Source of the DNA: Parasitella parasitica
Lineage: Eukaryota > Mucoromycota > Mucoromycetes > Mucorales > Mucoraceae
Length of the DNA stretch: 57,334 nt
Reading direction: 5' to 3'
Assembly (NCBI GenBank): GCA_025201805.1
Contig: MU619238.1
Span: 455,102 to 512,435 of the forward strand
Shown here: piece by piece, positions 1-12,005 of the stretch
How positions within the stretch are numbered: the first letter of the stretch is position 1
Layout: the number at the start of each line of letters is the position of its first letter
Notes under the pieces: generated by a model
Seen by the model: only the letters and a program-made list of their open reading frames with translations
What the model was told of the DNA's origin: nothing
Databases searched by the model: none
Position numbers and translations under genes: made by a program

Positions 1-1628
1 AAAAATTTCGATTGACCGCGAAACTTTTCACTCATGAAAATAAAAAAGAGTGATCAGTATTATAAAGCCAAGCTTAACCTTTCTTGTTTCGTTCAGGAAA
101 AGATATACCGATTATTCAGCAAACTTGCAATATTCGAAACTTTTTTAATATGAAGTAAGGAAACACCAGGTTGGTTGCTTTTGGTCTTTTTTTATAGACA
201 AATTTTGGAGTCAAAAAAAAAAATTTTTTTTCCTTGAATCGGTCTGTTCTACATTGACTGTTTCATGGAGACAGCAGTTTCTTTTGCGGCTTTGAAGTCT
301 GGATTTGGTCATGGTAATTGCTAAAGAAGACTAGTTTTCTTTTAGTTCATAAATAACGGCATACTATTTCTTTATACTGTATTGTTGTGTGGTGGCGCAT
401 ACCAGGTCGTCTCTTTGCCTCCCCCACATAATATAGTCAAACGATCAGAACACCCCCCCCATATAAATAGTATATATTTTATCATCGTTAAACAAATAAA
501 ACAACAGTCTTTATTCCCATAACCATTAGTTTTGGTAGCTTTGGTTATATCTCTGTTGTGTGTTGTGTATTCGTATTGAGTAATCGCTTAGTTTTAAATC
601 CTATATCAGGTAAATATCGGTCCACGCAACAGTATCTGATATTTCTATCAAAATGTATTTTAAACATTTATATGTCTCAGTAGCTCAAAAAAAAAAAAGA
701 AAAAAAAATTACAAAAGGTCTAAAACGGAGCGCACAGAATACTTGAAGATTTACTGAAAAGACAAAAATACTGTTAAAAGCAAATCAATTCCTAAAAAGT
801 CGCATTTTGAGCAAGGAAGGCATATCCTAAAAAAGATGATATTTGGGCCTATGCGGACTTTTAATTGTTTCATTCAAAACTTTTTCATTCTGAATACTTT
901 TGACATCCCAAATTTGTTTTTTGATATTTCCATCATTAAAAATTGATTTTTTTCTTTTGAGTCTTTAAGCTTTCCAGTGCGATATTCAATTATCTATCTT
1001 TTGAATTTAGTTTCATCTCAATCGGATGTCATTGTATCAAGTAATTTGCAAAAAACCTAGATATGGTTTTTGTCACAAAAGTTTATTTTTAGAATAAGCA
1101 ATAGCCTTTCTAAACATTTGCTTATGAGAGGCATTGCTTCTAGGGTCATTCTGTATTATAGGTTGACCAGTAAATTTTGTCGATTTGGGGACGAAAATCG
1201 ACATCGTTTGGTTTCAGTGATTTTTTATGAGGGATTCCTCATGAAAAAAAGCAGAAAATTAGTGATTTTTTCATGATTCTGAAAATAGCTAAAATTGATG
1301 TAGAATTATGTGTTGAGGTTCTAGCAGTCGATTGAAGTTGGTTTGAGCGAATTCTGAGCAATATATGTTGAGAAAACGCGTATAAACGTTTAAGCTGGAC
1401 AACGGTTACACCAGCCAATACTGAGCATTTGTTGTACAATGAAAACAACCCTACCCAATAACCGCCAAGTTGCCACGACGAACTGCATGACAACTAAATA
1501 GCTATACTTTACACTCGTTTGAAAACAGAATAATGAAATGACTAACTATGGGCATATTGAAACAACGTTTTGTTTATTCGTATCTATACTATATTTACAT
1601 ATTAAATTACATACTATACTGGGTTTAC
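1..1628. other. AT-rich spacer, no gene recognised
   Basis: No convincing coding sequence is visible. There are homopolymer A/T tracts, a C8 run near 450, and a short hairpin near 1222-1253 in which ATGAGG and CCTCAT face each other across a 4-nt loop with T/A-rich extensions. The short open frames here lack codon bias or recognisable motifs. Confidence 0.6.
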
Positions 1629-3723
1629 TTAATGATTTTTCTTGTTGGGATGACAGTTGGGGTCCGCTAAATCATAATATGATGAAGGTGGAGGATATGG
1701 ACCTTTGAATATGATTTTAATTACATTTCGAATGATGCCAACAGCTTTTTTCACTCGTTTGCGACTTTTCCCTTCTTTTTTGTTCTTCTTTTCAGGTAAT
1801 GTCTTGAATGAAGCTGTTGTTGCTGTTGCTGTTGCTGACGCCGATGCGGATGCGGACGCTGACATTGGCGCTGAGGCGGTGGCTGTTGCTATTGCGGATG
1901 CTGTTGCTATTGCAGAAGCTATTGTGGATGTTTTGGCTGCTAATTTTGACTGTTCTTGATGCTCACAGCCATTGACTACTTGATCAGGCCACTTGACATA
2001 CGACTTCATCCAGGGATGAAACATGACGAGATCATACGAAGCTCTGGAGTGTTCTGGCGAAAGCATTCTTTGTAGTAAATCACGAGCATCTAAAAAAAAA
2101 AAAAAAAAAGAAAGGGACTAAATGAGTAATTGAACGCTGCATCGTATTGCAAACACAACATACCAGATGACAACGTCTTTGGCAGAATGAAATCAGATGT
2201 GAACATTTTTCGAAACAAATCTCGGTGAGACAGGCCGCAAGCAGTCGAGCCACGTTCTCCGTTGTTGGCAAAAAATGGAAATTTGCCTACCAACATACGG
2301 TATAATGAAATGCCCAATGCCCAAATATCGCTTGGCTCGTAATTAAAGGAAGAGCGAACCGATAATTCTGGTGCAATGTATTGTAGCGATCTGCAGATGG
2401 TAACATGATTAATTTCTTCTATAATACTAGATTATATACACATGTGTTAGTGATAACCTACCCTCCAAATTCCAGGTAATCTTCTCTCCCTCCATCTTTT
2501 AAAACAAAAGAAATGCCTTGGACATTATCTTTTTCATCGAATATAAGGAACATATCTTTCGGGCAGTCAGGACGACCGGGTGTGTACTGTTCATAAGCCT
2601 GTGCTACCAGCCTGCAGAATTGCAACTTGCATTCTTCTTCATTGCCTACCAGACCTGAATCAAAATCAGGTTCAGCTGTGGGCTGGCATTTGGCAGGCCA
2701 TTCAAAAATGGGTGCATAGAGGTCTTCCTCATCGTCATCGTCTTCAACCAGGATCATCTTTGGTGTCTGGTCGATGACGTTGGAAACGGATAAACTGTCT
2801 GTGTCTCCATCTTCGTTTGTGGTAATGCTGTCTTCGTACTTTGCATCGATTGGTATACTGGGTAATGGTTTAAATTTGCGAGGCGATACTGGAGGTGGTA
2901 ATGACCATGATGAGCGTGCGGTATCATAGCCATCAAGGCTTATGGTATCGTCATTGATAAATATGTTGTTGATGTTTCTGTTACTGATTGACATGAGAGT
3001 GGATGATGACCTGTTTCTTGGAATCGAATCTCCTTTAATAGATATGGTTGAACGATTGTAGGTGTTAGTTGCTGTGGATGTACAAGATGCTTCTAATGAC
3101 TCTTGGATTGTGTATAATTCTCTACCAGCAGTAACAATAGCAGAAGAAGATGTATTGCGGTGCAAAAAGCGATTTATATTTGATTGACATTCCTAAACGT
3201 ATTAATATTAGATTTTTGAACAATAAAATAAACATGCTGCATAGATTCCTTATTTAATCGTATCCAATATATTTTTAATGTATTCTACACCTCCCTTCCA
3301 ACGTCTCTCTCCTTCAACCAATTTTTGATTTCATTGTGCCAATTATGCGCTACAACCAATCATCTGAAGAGTTTAAATGAACTACAAACAGACCCCCCTT
3401 CCCCACCATTCTCACCAAATTCGTACCTTGAAAATCGGAGCCAACTCGGAAGTAGACCTGTCTACCTCCGAAAATTTAATGGATGTTGAACCGGGATTAG
3501 TGAGAGTAGAAGCAAAGTTGTTGTTGTCTTTTTGGGATGAGATCAGAAAAGGTAGAGGTGGTTCGTTTGGCGATAATGTTCTCCAGTCCTGTGCTTTTTT
3601 CTCGATTGCTTTTTTATTGATTGAGGCTGGCGATTTCTTTTTAAAAAATGTTAATTTTTGCCACCAACTCTTTTCGGTTTTCAAATTCGATCTTGGTTTT
3701 GTCAACTTTTCGATTATTGGCAT
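1629..3723 (-). CDS. Protein kinase-like protein, probable pseudokinase (C-lobe only)
   Basis: Four exons join in frame: 3427-3723, 2462-3192, 2164-2390 and 1629-2089, giving about 571 aa. The C-terminal half carries the substrate lobe of a Ser/Thr kinase: an APE motif (IAPEL), an alpha-F block (DIWALGISLYRMLVG), and the closing LLQRMLSPEHSRAS...HPWM helix region. No glycine loop or VAIK lysine is visible upstream. Where HRDxKPEN is expected there is RPDCPKDMF, and ISFVLKDGG stands where DFG should be, so the metal-binding Asn and Asp are missing. The N-terminal half is Ser/Asp-rich and looks disordered. The tail has an Ala/Ser/Thr dipeptide-like repeat followed by a basic segment rich in Lys and Arg. 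Fungal kinases of the CAMK/Snf1 type share this C-lobe layout. Catalysis is unlikely; a scaffold or regulatory role is inference. The start at 3723 was preferred because the in-frame ATG at 3795 is followed by a purine repeat typical of a leader. Confidence 0.75.
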
Positions 3724-4988
3724 TTCTCTGTCTCTCTCTCTCTTTTCTTTTTCTAGAATACCAAAAAAAAGTCTTGATATTACTGATTCATACAAATTTT
3801 AAGGCTGGTAGAACACGGAGATGTACACTAGCTGTAGTAATTAAATCGATTGTATTCTACAAGTTGCGAAATCAAAAAACAAGAGAAAAAGATGAGAAAA
3901 AAAAAAGAACAAAATGTAAACAACTATATATATAGACTGCAAAGGTACATAATATATTATGTTCAAGGGTAGGAGGTTTAATTAAACTACAACAACATTT
4001 ATGTATACCTTATCAAAATGCGAGACAAATTGACAAATGTGGAAACTAGCTCTTTCATTCTTTCGTGGTAAAACCAGCGAAACGACGATCTGTGCAGGCA
4101 CTTTTCTCCCGCTGATCCGGATTTTTCTAATAGATTCAATATTTATGCTCATTAATTAGACTTGAGATCAGTAATTGTCCAGCGCCCCTGTGGTTGAACC
4201 AGGAAAAAAGCATTGCCACTGATGCACCCGTAGGCGGCTTTCTCCTATATATATATACATATATATATACATGTGTATAATACAAGAAAATACCCCAAGA
4301 TACTCCTCTTGCGACTATTTGAAGTATTCTGCCTATTGTTTTCCAACATCCCTGAAACATTTGCTCCATGTAAAAATGATCAGCAAAATATTACACAGAA
4401 ATGTTTATACGTGAAGAAAAGTTCTGGAATGCTGGACAGTGGGCCTTCAAACATTATATTTTTCGATTGTATTTACTCATGTATGTATGCACTTGCAAAA
4501 AGGGAGATAGTTTGTCTTGAAAAAGGGGTTTCTTTTTTTAATCTTCATTGTTGTGTAGAATATATAATATGTGAATGCAATTTTGCTGAGGATTAATAGA
4601 AGATTTGAGTGCTCGGCAGATTATTGCGTGTCTGAAGCAGGCATATTTACCTCATTTCCAATTATATGGCCTGACTTTTCAACATTTACTCTTGACATCA
4701 GCAGGTATCAGCTCATCATTGTTATCAAAACAAATCTTTTCGCATATCCTTGCACATCTTGAACTATAATCATTTGAGTAGTACATAGCCTGTCTCACTA
4801 ACTAGCAAGTTTCCGTTAGTCTTTGCTTGTTGTCTACTCTCAATATTTTTTTGATACAAGTTTGGGATAATAAAGTTGAAAATTCTCTGTGAGGTATGGG
4901 TCAGTAGTGCAGTATGTGATAGTCGTTAAATCAAATTGGGAACTGGCGTTTGCTTATCTCATGTTTGTTTGGCAAGGCTTAATTCAGC
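3724..4988. other. Spacer with (TA)n tract
   Basis: This is upstream sequence of the pseudokinase plus AT-rich DNA. A TA/CA dinucleotide tract lies at about 4244-4275. Open frames on both strands are short and show no family features. Confidence 0.5.
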
Positions 4989-5190
4989 ATGAAATTGCCA
5001 CTTCTCTTACTCATCGCTCACCTAATAGTCCTCCTTTGTCATCAAACAAGTGACAATAGTTGGTGAGTATTACAAGCAAACGGCTTCTCCTGAACGATGT
5101 CAAATTAACAATTGATTTTTGCTATTATACACTATCTCCTACAAAAGTGTACTAATGTTACCGAGTCGTGGCCTTTACGTTTACGTTTAA
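4989..5190 (+). CDS. Possible small secreted peptide gene
   Basis: An ATG at 4989 opens a textbook signal-peptide-like stretch (one Lys, then Leu/Ile/Val/Ala-rich residues, then CHQTSDNS) that runs into a good donor GTGAGT at 5063. Joining it to the acceptor ending at 5147 gives a 38-residue product ending at 5190. The second exon is tiny and TACTAAT just inside it could instead be a branch point for a later acceptor. There is no homology to lean on, so this is a suggestion based only on the hydrophobic N-terminus and the donor site. Confidence 0.22.
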
Positions 5191-7421
5191 ATGAGTTGTT
5201 TAAAAATATTCCTACATTTGCTTTTTACAATAAATGGCATCGGGTTTCCTTTTGATGAAAGCGAAAACGCATAGATGTCAAACAGATATGTCTTTTTTCC
5301 TCAAACAAAAAAAAAACAAAAAAAAAGGTAAAATAAAGGCTAAGATGCTCATCGAAAAAGACTTGATGGAAACAACAGATCATCGAAAGTTAGAAAGAAA
5401 TAATATCCAGAACAAGGCTAGCCCCAACTTTTGCAAAAAGAAAAAACGAGAAAGCTGTAGGAGAAGGTTTTACGGGGGCCACTTTCATTTTACTCGATGA
5501 AACATTTCAAAGTAGCTTTTGCAGTAAGTGTGGCATTACTGCTAACGTAGTAGAGATTTCTGCTAATCACAGCGAGGTGAAAGCTATTTGCGCTTGGTGA
5601 ATCATGTAAAATCACCTTCAACCAGTCTCAGAAAACAGAGGGGACGATGACAAGTAAGAAGAACAGAAGAACAATGGTGACGAACAAGGGTAAGGAAATA
5701 ATAAAAAAGGCATGCCCTACCTATTAGCCGGAAACATGTGATAACTATCAAGTAGAGCTGTCAAACAATGATATCCAAAATTGAAGCATGGTCATGACAT
5801 GTGCATTGATACTAATAGACTTGCGCTCGTAAGCCAGTCAATTTTGTGTGAACGGTCTTTGGGAGAAAAGTATAGAGCCTACGCTTAAGCACTGCAAAGA
5901 TTAATTCAGTATTGGAATATCGATTTAAAAACAACATATTTTGAGGGGCATGTTGTGATCTCTAAAAAAAAACAAAACAAAACAAAAAAAGATCAACTTA
6001 TTTCGGTTAACCTAGTTATGGGTATTCCAAAAGCTCCTTTGTTCATCGGATGTCTCAAACAATATGACAGTTTATCGTGAAATCAAAGCCAGGGTGTGAT
6101 AGCTGCTCATTAATCTGTTCATTTTGTATAATAGACTTCGATCAACTTTGAAACACCCCTATGCATGGAAAGAGGAGAATCGCAGACTTTAAAGAATAAC
6201 AAAGAGACATAGCATTGAAACTGTTTATATTAAACAACACCTATAAACTCACCAATATGAATTTGCAAAAAAAAAAAAAAAAAAAAGGGATGTCTTGAGG
6301 TCGTTATCAGGATTAATCTTCACAGGAAGCAGGAGTTTCGTCAACCCACTTGAAGTCTATTATTTATTTGAATGAGTGAAGTTTACAATCTTTTCTTGGC
6401 GTTTCAAGTAACCTGCAATACTTGACCTGGCCGTTCTTCTGCATATGTAGATCTGAAATATGTTTCCATTCAAGGCTTAACTAGTTGACATTTGTATCGA
6501 AATGTGGTTCCTGATTATCATGCCAGTGACAATAGGCTTTTGTCGAGTATCATTGCTTGTCTGACTCACATGGGAGATATATGTACTCGGCTTGCCAGAT
6601 TTCATCCATAATATGAATGATTTCGTATGAGAAATGAATAGTGCCTGATTTCTTTCACATAATGAGCGCCACATGCCAAATCCATAGTTTTTCTCGATTG
6701 GCCTTATTTGCGAGAGCGGAAATAGACAATGGTGTGGTTTGCTATTAAACAATTAGCGAGAAAGGACGTTGGAAAGTAATATCGTATTGACAGTATTAAC
6801 TCATTCAAACTCACTTTTCACTCAGGATAAGGAAGCCATGCATACTGGCCGTTATGAATTGGATACAATTGTGTAATCATTTATCAGGCCAAGGGCTATT
6901 CCATTCAAGTATCTTGATGGCATTTATTACTTTGTTGCCCTTCATTTAGTAGGACTGAAAACTCCTCAGTAGTATTCCACTTCACTGCATGAATACGTCC
7001 AATGAAAGAACCAGATACTATCTCATAAATGTGGTACTATATATGGCGTTACTTTATCGATATCAAAGCATTGAAAATACATTTCTCAACCTCCCAATAC
7101 TTTTTGGAGCCATCTGTATTGCATCTTACTGTTGGGGCAAAAATATGTATTAAAAGCAAAAAAAAAACAAAAAAAGGGTCCTGGTCTATTCCCTATTGCT
7201 TTCGTTTAAACAATGCACACAACGAAATCGAAAATAAGATGAAATTATACGGAATCAAATTAACCAAAACGAGCTCGAAAGAAATCAAAAAAAGATGTGG
7301 CTAAAGTATTCTTCCCATTTGCCCTTTATCCACGTGAGAATTTGATGAATAAGTTTTGCGAATGATTTTTCACACCAAAATTGCGGGATTATTATTACTT
7401 TTGTAATGTATAAAATCATTG
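5191..7421. other. Gene-poor spacer with a decayed coding-like patch
   Basis: The stretch is AT-rich with A-tracts at about 5308-5326, 5964-5990 and 6268-6286. On the minus strand, between about 6830 and 7030, a frame reads like coding sequence in short pieces (for example EIVSGSFIGRIHAVKWN) but is broken by stops and frame changes. It could be a relic of a WD-repeat-like or transposon gene. No intact gene is seen. Confidence 0.4.
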
Positions 7422-8737
7422 ATGGATACGTATACGATGGACATCTTTCTTTTTAGCCTGGTCAACATGTATCTTGAACCAACATCTACCCATATTATTC
7501 CAGTACATCCCTCTTCTACAGAAGGTTGGAAAACACAAAAGTTATCAGCTGATAAGCATGAATTTCCTGGAAAGAACAGCAATAGAAAAGTAGCTTACTT
7601 GTGGTCTCATTCTAACGGCTTCCATAAAGAGTCGTTCCATCCACTTATGAGAAGATTCAAAGATCACCTTCGCAGCCTAAGAGAGTATGACCAAACAGAC
7701 ATCACATTTATCTCCTGGGATGCCCGTAACCATGGCGACTCTGCTCGTTTGAATGAGAATGATTTATATGACTCATGTAAGAAAACCTTGTATCAAGTTG
7801 GTAGCTTTGCTTACGCATTGGAATATAGATCGATGGTCTGATAATGCAATGGATACAAAGCAAATAATTGATGAATTCCAATTGAGTACAGGATACGATC
7901 AGTTTATTGGTATTGGCCATAGCTTCGGTGCTACATCTATGTATGATATTATGACAGGTCTAGTTGCATAGTCTGACATATTTTTCTGCATATAGGATCT
8001 TGTGCGAATATTACTATCCAGGAACATTCAATGGTTTGTGTGTCATTGAGCCTGTGTTGTCTTCTGTCATGTACGATGGTGAAATCAAGGAGCAATTCCC
8101 AATTTTAGCATCTAGAAAGAGACGTGATGAATGGTCTAGTTTTGAAGATTGTCACAAGTCATTAGCATCAAGGGGATTTTTCAAGTTGCTGCACCCAGAA
8201 GTGCTAGACCTTTACGTGGTATGTATCAGGCATAAATTGATGGCAGGTTATGAATGCTAAATAATTTGTCACTACTAGAAATATGGGATGTACAAGACTG
8301 AAAAGGGCACAGTGAAGCTCAAATGTCCCAGAGAGCAAGAATACGTAAAGCAGAATTGATCATTTTACATCCCAACGGCGTGGATACTAACGTTCATTCT
8401 ATGTAGCTTGTGTTTAAATTCTCCCAGTACGATACCTTTGTCGCCATGAGATCACTCCAAAACCTCAACATTCCTATTCACTTTGTTTATGCCCTGGACT
8501 CCACATTGTAAGTGTAGATCGTTAGAACAGCGTAAATTTACTCAACTCTTGAAAAACAGCGTTGCCCCTGAGGATGCTGTTTCAGTGACCGATATCAATA
8601 GAGAAAGGATTACCTTGGACTTTGTACCAGGAACTCATATGGTCCCTAACGAAACTCCTGATATTATCGTTCCTCATATCATGAAATTGACGGATAGAGT
8701 CAACAAGGAAGGAAGCAATACCAAGGCCAAGCTGTAA
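7422..8737 (+). CDS. Alpha/beta hydrolase, LPX1-like, probably peroxisomal
   Basis: Six exons keep frame: 7422-7776, 7829-7940, 7996-8218, 8279-8344, 8407-8507 and 8560-8737, for about 344 aa. The protein has an early HxNGFHKESF segment near the oxyanion loop, a WDxRNHGDSA block typical of this hydrolase group, and the nucleophile elbow GIGHSFGAT (GxSxG). The likely catalytic His is in the late PGTHMVPNE segment. The chain ends in AKL, a variant of the peroxisomal PTS1 tripeptide, which fits the yeast peroxisomal lipase Lpx1 family. The exact first codon is uncertain, because CTTTTTAG just after the chosen ATG could be an acceptor of a further upstream exon. It is convergent with the ZNHIT2 gene, with 25 nt between the coding ends. 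A lipase or esterase role is inferred from the family. Confidence 0.85.
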
Positions 8738-8762
8738 TAAGCATTCAAATAAATGTATTTTA

Positions 8763-10057
8763 TTACGATAATTCTTGGATCTTGATCTTTTCAGCATCCT
8801 GCATTTGCTGTTGACGCTTTTTGATCGCATCTTGAGCTGCTTGAAAATCTCGCAAAAACTCTTGTTTTTCGATTTCAACTCGATCAGCTTCGTTTTGTAT
8901 TGCCAACTGAATGACTCCGAGTCTATCTTTCTCCAAATACCCTGCTGCAGCTAGATAAAAGTGCAATTTGCGTGATGCAAGCAGGAAAGTTTTTCTTTTT
9001 TTCTTGTGTGCGTTGGTGATTTGATCAATGGTCTGCCAAAAGTCGTGCATGGCTCGAACGCAAACATTCAATAGGTCGCTCATATCCTGCAAAAGTAGTA
9101 ATTTCAAACCGTATCTTTTTTGGTTGTCGAATGCTCGTTTTGCCATGATTGTGGTATTTTCTCGGTCAATGATACGTTCCGTCAAATCCCCCACCACATC
9201 CCCCACATTTTTAAAAGGGCAATCGGCAGCCTTGGAAAACAACACATTCGCTGATAACTCTTGACACACATTTTCAGTGACCCCCGGGTCTTCTAGCATC
9301 TCCCCTAAGGTATGACGCATTAAATAGCTGTAGGTTGCTAGCAAATGAAGTAGGTTCCACACAATATGAGGGCTGGTTCGGGTAGTAGGCTGTGTTATTT
9401 TCGTGAAATCAGGCACTGTTTTCGGTAAATCAGGCATTCTATCAGCTTGCGCCATTTCATCACTGCTCTCTTGTACCAGTGGCACATGATGCTTCCACCA
9501 TGGTTGATAATTCGGTAGTTCCAGCTTCTCCCACTTTCCAGTTTTCTCCAAATGTTTCAATGCTTGTTCGAACTCGATTCTCTCTTTATCGGATAGCAGG
9601 CTCCAAATTAAATCAGGGTCTGTGTTCTCAATATCGATATTAGCAAAGCGATTCACTAATTCATTTTCATCATCATCATCACTCTCCAAAAGATCGGTGG
9701 GATCGTTTTCCTCCTCTAACCGCTTCAGCATCTCCAACATTTTGTGTTTGCTGTCTTTATCCAGCTCTCGATTCTGGATCTCGGCTGTTACGCTATCTTT
9801 GTAGAAAGATTCGGTGCAGTCTGCATGCTGAAGGTCCTTGTAGCAGGCTAGTGAACAGTACCGTAGATTGCAACGAGGACAGACATAGTTTGAGAATTGT
9901 TTTTGGCAGCTATTTAAAAGAGTTAGTGTGCAAATATCTGGAAGGGCATTTTTTTTTTCTTTTTTTTTTTTTGTATTTTTTACATTTCGCATAACGTTTG
10001 GTTTACAGATTCAAGTGCTTGATTATTATCGTTTTCAGTTGTTTTGATAGAAGACAT
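8763..10057 (-). CDS. ZNHIT2: HIT-type zinc finger protein, ZNHIT2-like
   Basis: Two exons (9984-10057 and 8763-9909) give 406 aa. Splicing joins CEI to CQKQF and completes an N-terminal zf-HIT module, LCEICQKQFSNYVCPRCNLRYCS cut here into its key pairs: C-x2-C, C-x2-C, YC-x3-C and a final H-x3-C. The rest matches the ZNHIT2 layout: an acidic linker, a WxKHHVP segment, a helical middle (SPHIVWNLLHLLATYSY) and a C-terminal coiled-coil tail rich in Gln, Glu and Lys. In animals ZNHIT2 works with the R2TP/HSP90 cochaperone and U5 snRNP assembly; that role is carried over by family. The intron contains an A-rich tract (T-rich on the plus strand). The start lies 102 nt from the first possible start of the divergent pseudouridine synthase gene. 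Confidence 0.88.
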
Positions 10058-10159
10058 GGTATATTGGAAAAGTTGCGATCGTCCTAAAAGCGAAAAAATC
10101 GTTTTGAGGCTTTTATACTGTGTCATCAGCGCGCTTGGGCACCGTAGCCCCAAGAAAGA
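10058..10159. promoter_or_regulatory. Short bidirectional promoter region
   Basis: Only 102 nt separate the ZNHIT2 start from the first ATG of the PUS1 gene (about 200 nt if PUS1 starts at 10259). Both promoters must lie here or inside the neighbouring leader. No clear TATA box is seen, but GATCGTCC and AAAATCGTTTTG motifs stand out. Confidence 0.5.
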
Positions 10160-11837
10160 ATGATTGGCTTTGAGGCAAGTAGCCAAACCTTGAAAATGTT
10201 TGAAAAAAATTTTTTTTCAAGAGGCACCTTGTATTCCTCTTTCTGCACTACACAAACCATGGGTAACACTTGGTCAAGATCTGCGACACAGCAACCAGAA
10301 ACCAAGAGTCAGGCCGTTGCTAGCACAGCAGCTGAAAAACAAGCGACCAGTGCCCAAGTTGGTGTCAAGCGCCTTGCAAATGAAAAAGACGTGAGTGATC
10401 CAGCTGCTAAAAAGTCCAAGAAAAGGGACGGTTGGGACAACAGAAAGCCAAAGAACAACAAGAACGAGACAAAAAAGCAAAAGACTCTTCAGGCACGACC
10501 AGAGCATTTGGGCCCTAGAGAACCTCGCATCCCTAAAAAGAAGGTTGCGCTCTTGGTTGGATTTAATGGAACCGGTTACCAAGGCATGCAGCTGTACGTT
10601 ATATACTGTAAAAAAAAAAAAAAAAAAATCCTGATTTGTAAATGTAGAAACCCAGGCTGTCTGTCTATTGAGAGTGTCATCTTTGAAGCCATGGTCAAAG
10701 CCAACGCTATTTCCAAAGACAATGCCGATGATCCCAAGAAATCTGCTTGGATGCGTGCTGCTCGAACTGATAAAGGCGTCCATGCTGCAGGCAACTTGAT
10801 TTCACTCAAGATGCAGATTCCTGAAGACTACGATGTTGTTGAGCGTATCAACAGCTTCTTGCCCCCTCAGATCCGTGTATGGGGCTACGTGCCTTGCATT
10901 CGATCGTTCCACGCTAAAAACCTGTGCGATTCTCGGATATACGAGTATCTGCTTCCAACCTGCGCCTTTATGGCTCCAGAGAGCAAGATTTTGACAGACA
11001 CACCCACGTTCGAGGACGACCTGGTCATTTCCAACAACAATGTCGTTGACCCCGTTGTGAAATATGCTACTCGCAGCACTCCCGAATTGAAGCAGCAGAG
11101 ACACGATTATAGAGCAACGCAACAGCAGTTGGATATTTTTACGGCAGCCATGAAATCATTCGAGGGCACGCACAACTTTCACAACTACACCAACCGTAAA
11201 TCGTTCAAGGATAGGAGCTCTTATCGTTATATAATAAGCATCAATGTTTCCAAACCATTGTACATTGACGGCTCAGAATGGGTCAGCATCAAGCTGCATG
11301 GTCAGTCGTTCGTCTTGCATCAAATCCGTAAAATGATCTGTAAGTGATTGTGTAAAACGACCTTGTCTGCAGTACTGAATGTGAAATATACATGTAGCAA
11401 TGGGCATGCTCATCACACGCAGCAACACACCCATATCACTCATTCCAAAGACGTTTGAAGAGAACTGTATCAACGTCCCAAAGGCACCAGCATTAGGCCT
11501 TTTACTCGAGCGCCCCATCTTCCAAGTGTATAATGACAAGATGAGAGGAAAGTCGAATCAAGTGGAAAGGGACATTGTTGATTTTGATCTATTCAAGGAT
11601 GAAATCGACGCATTCAAAAACGACTGGATCTACAAAAAGATTTTTGAGGCCGAGAACCAAGAAGATGTATTTGATGGCTATTTGACGTCTTTGGACGCCC
11701 ATCTCGGCAACGATTACGAATACCTGAACCCCGAAGGAGTGATCCCAGAAAGCTGCTTGGTTTCCACAAAGTACAACAGACCCACCAAACAAGAGCTTGA
11801 AGACGAGGAACAGGAACAAGAACAGGATGATGAATAA
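10160..11837 (+). CDS. PUS1: tRNA pseudouridine synthase (TruA/PUS1 family)
   Basis: Three exons (10160-10593, 10648-11339, 11398-11837) join in frame, about 521 aa from the first ATG. The catalytic block is MRAARTDKGVHAAGN with the conserved Asp, preceded by VALLVGFNGTGYQGMQ and followed by the RSFHAKNLCDSRIYEY strand typical of eukaryotic PUS1. Further TruA landmarks are FEGTHNFHNYT and QSFVLHQIRKMI, the latter split by the second intron. Pus1 modifies several uridines in tRNA and snRNA. A basic nuclear-localisation-like cluster (KKSKKR) lies before the domain, and the C-terminus is acidic. Three in-frame starts exist (10160, 10196, 10259); the extra N-terminus is rich in Ser, Phe, Lys and Arg and could send a longer isoform to mitochondria. 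The first intron contains an A18 tract. Confidence 0.92.
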
Positions 11838-12005
11838 GTTACACAGACTCCTTCAAGGTTTCTCCCCCACAATTAGAGCATGACTAAACGAAAATACCAC
11901 GCTTTGATTCTCTTTTTTTTTTGTTTTTTTAAATAGGGCATTTTTTGTTTTTTTTGCTTTTCTTTGCTTTTCTCTCTTTCTGACAATTCACTAATAAAAT
12001 AAACA

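Noticed and set aside
1705-1959. Ala/Asp/Val-rich 84-codon plus-strand frame
   Set aside because: It is the antisense of the Ala/Ser/Thr repeat in the pseudokinase tail.
4136-4280. GGTTCAACC-like T-arm suggesting a tRNA on the minus strand
   Set aside because: No acceptor stem, D-arm or anticodon arm could be fitted around it.
7029-7304. 91-codon Lys-rich plus-strand frame
   Set aside because: Composition follows local A-richness; no motif or splice context.
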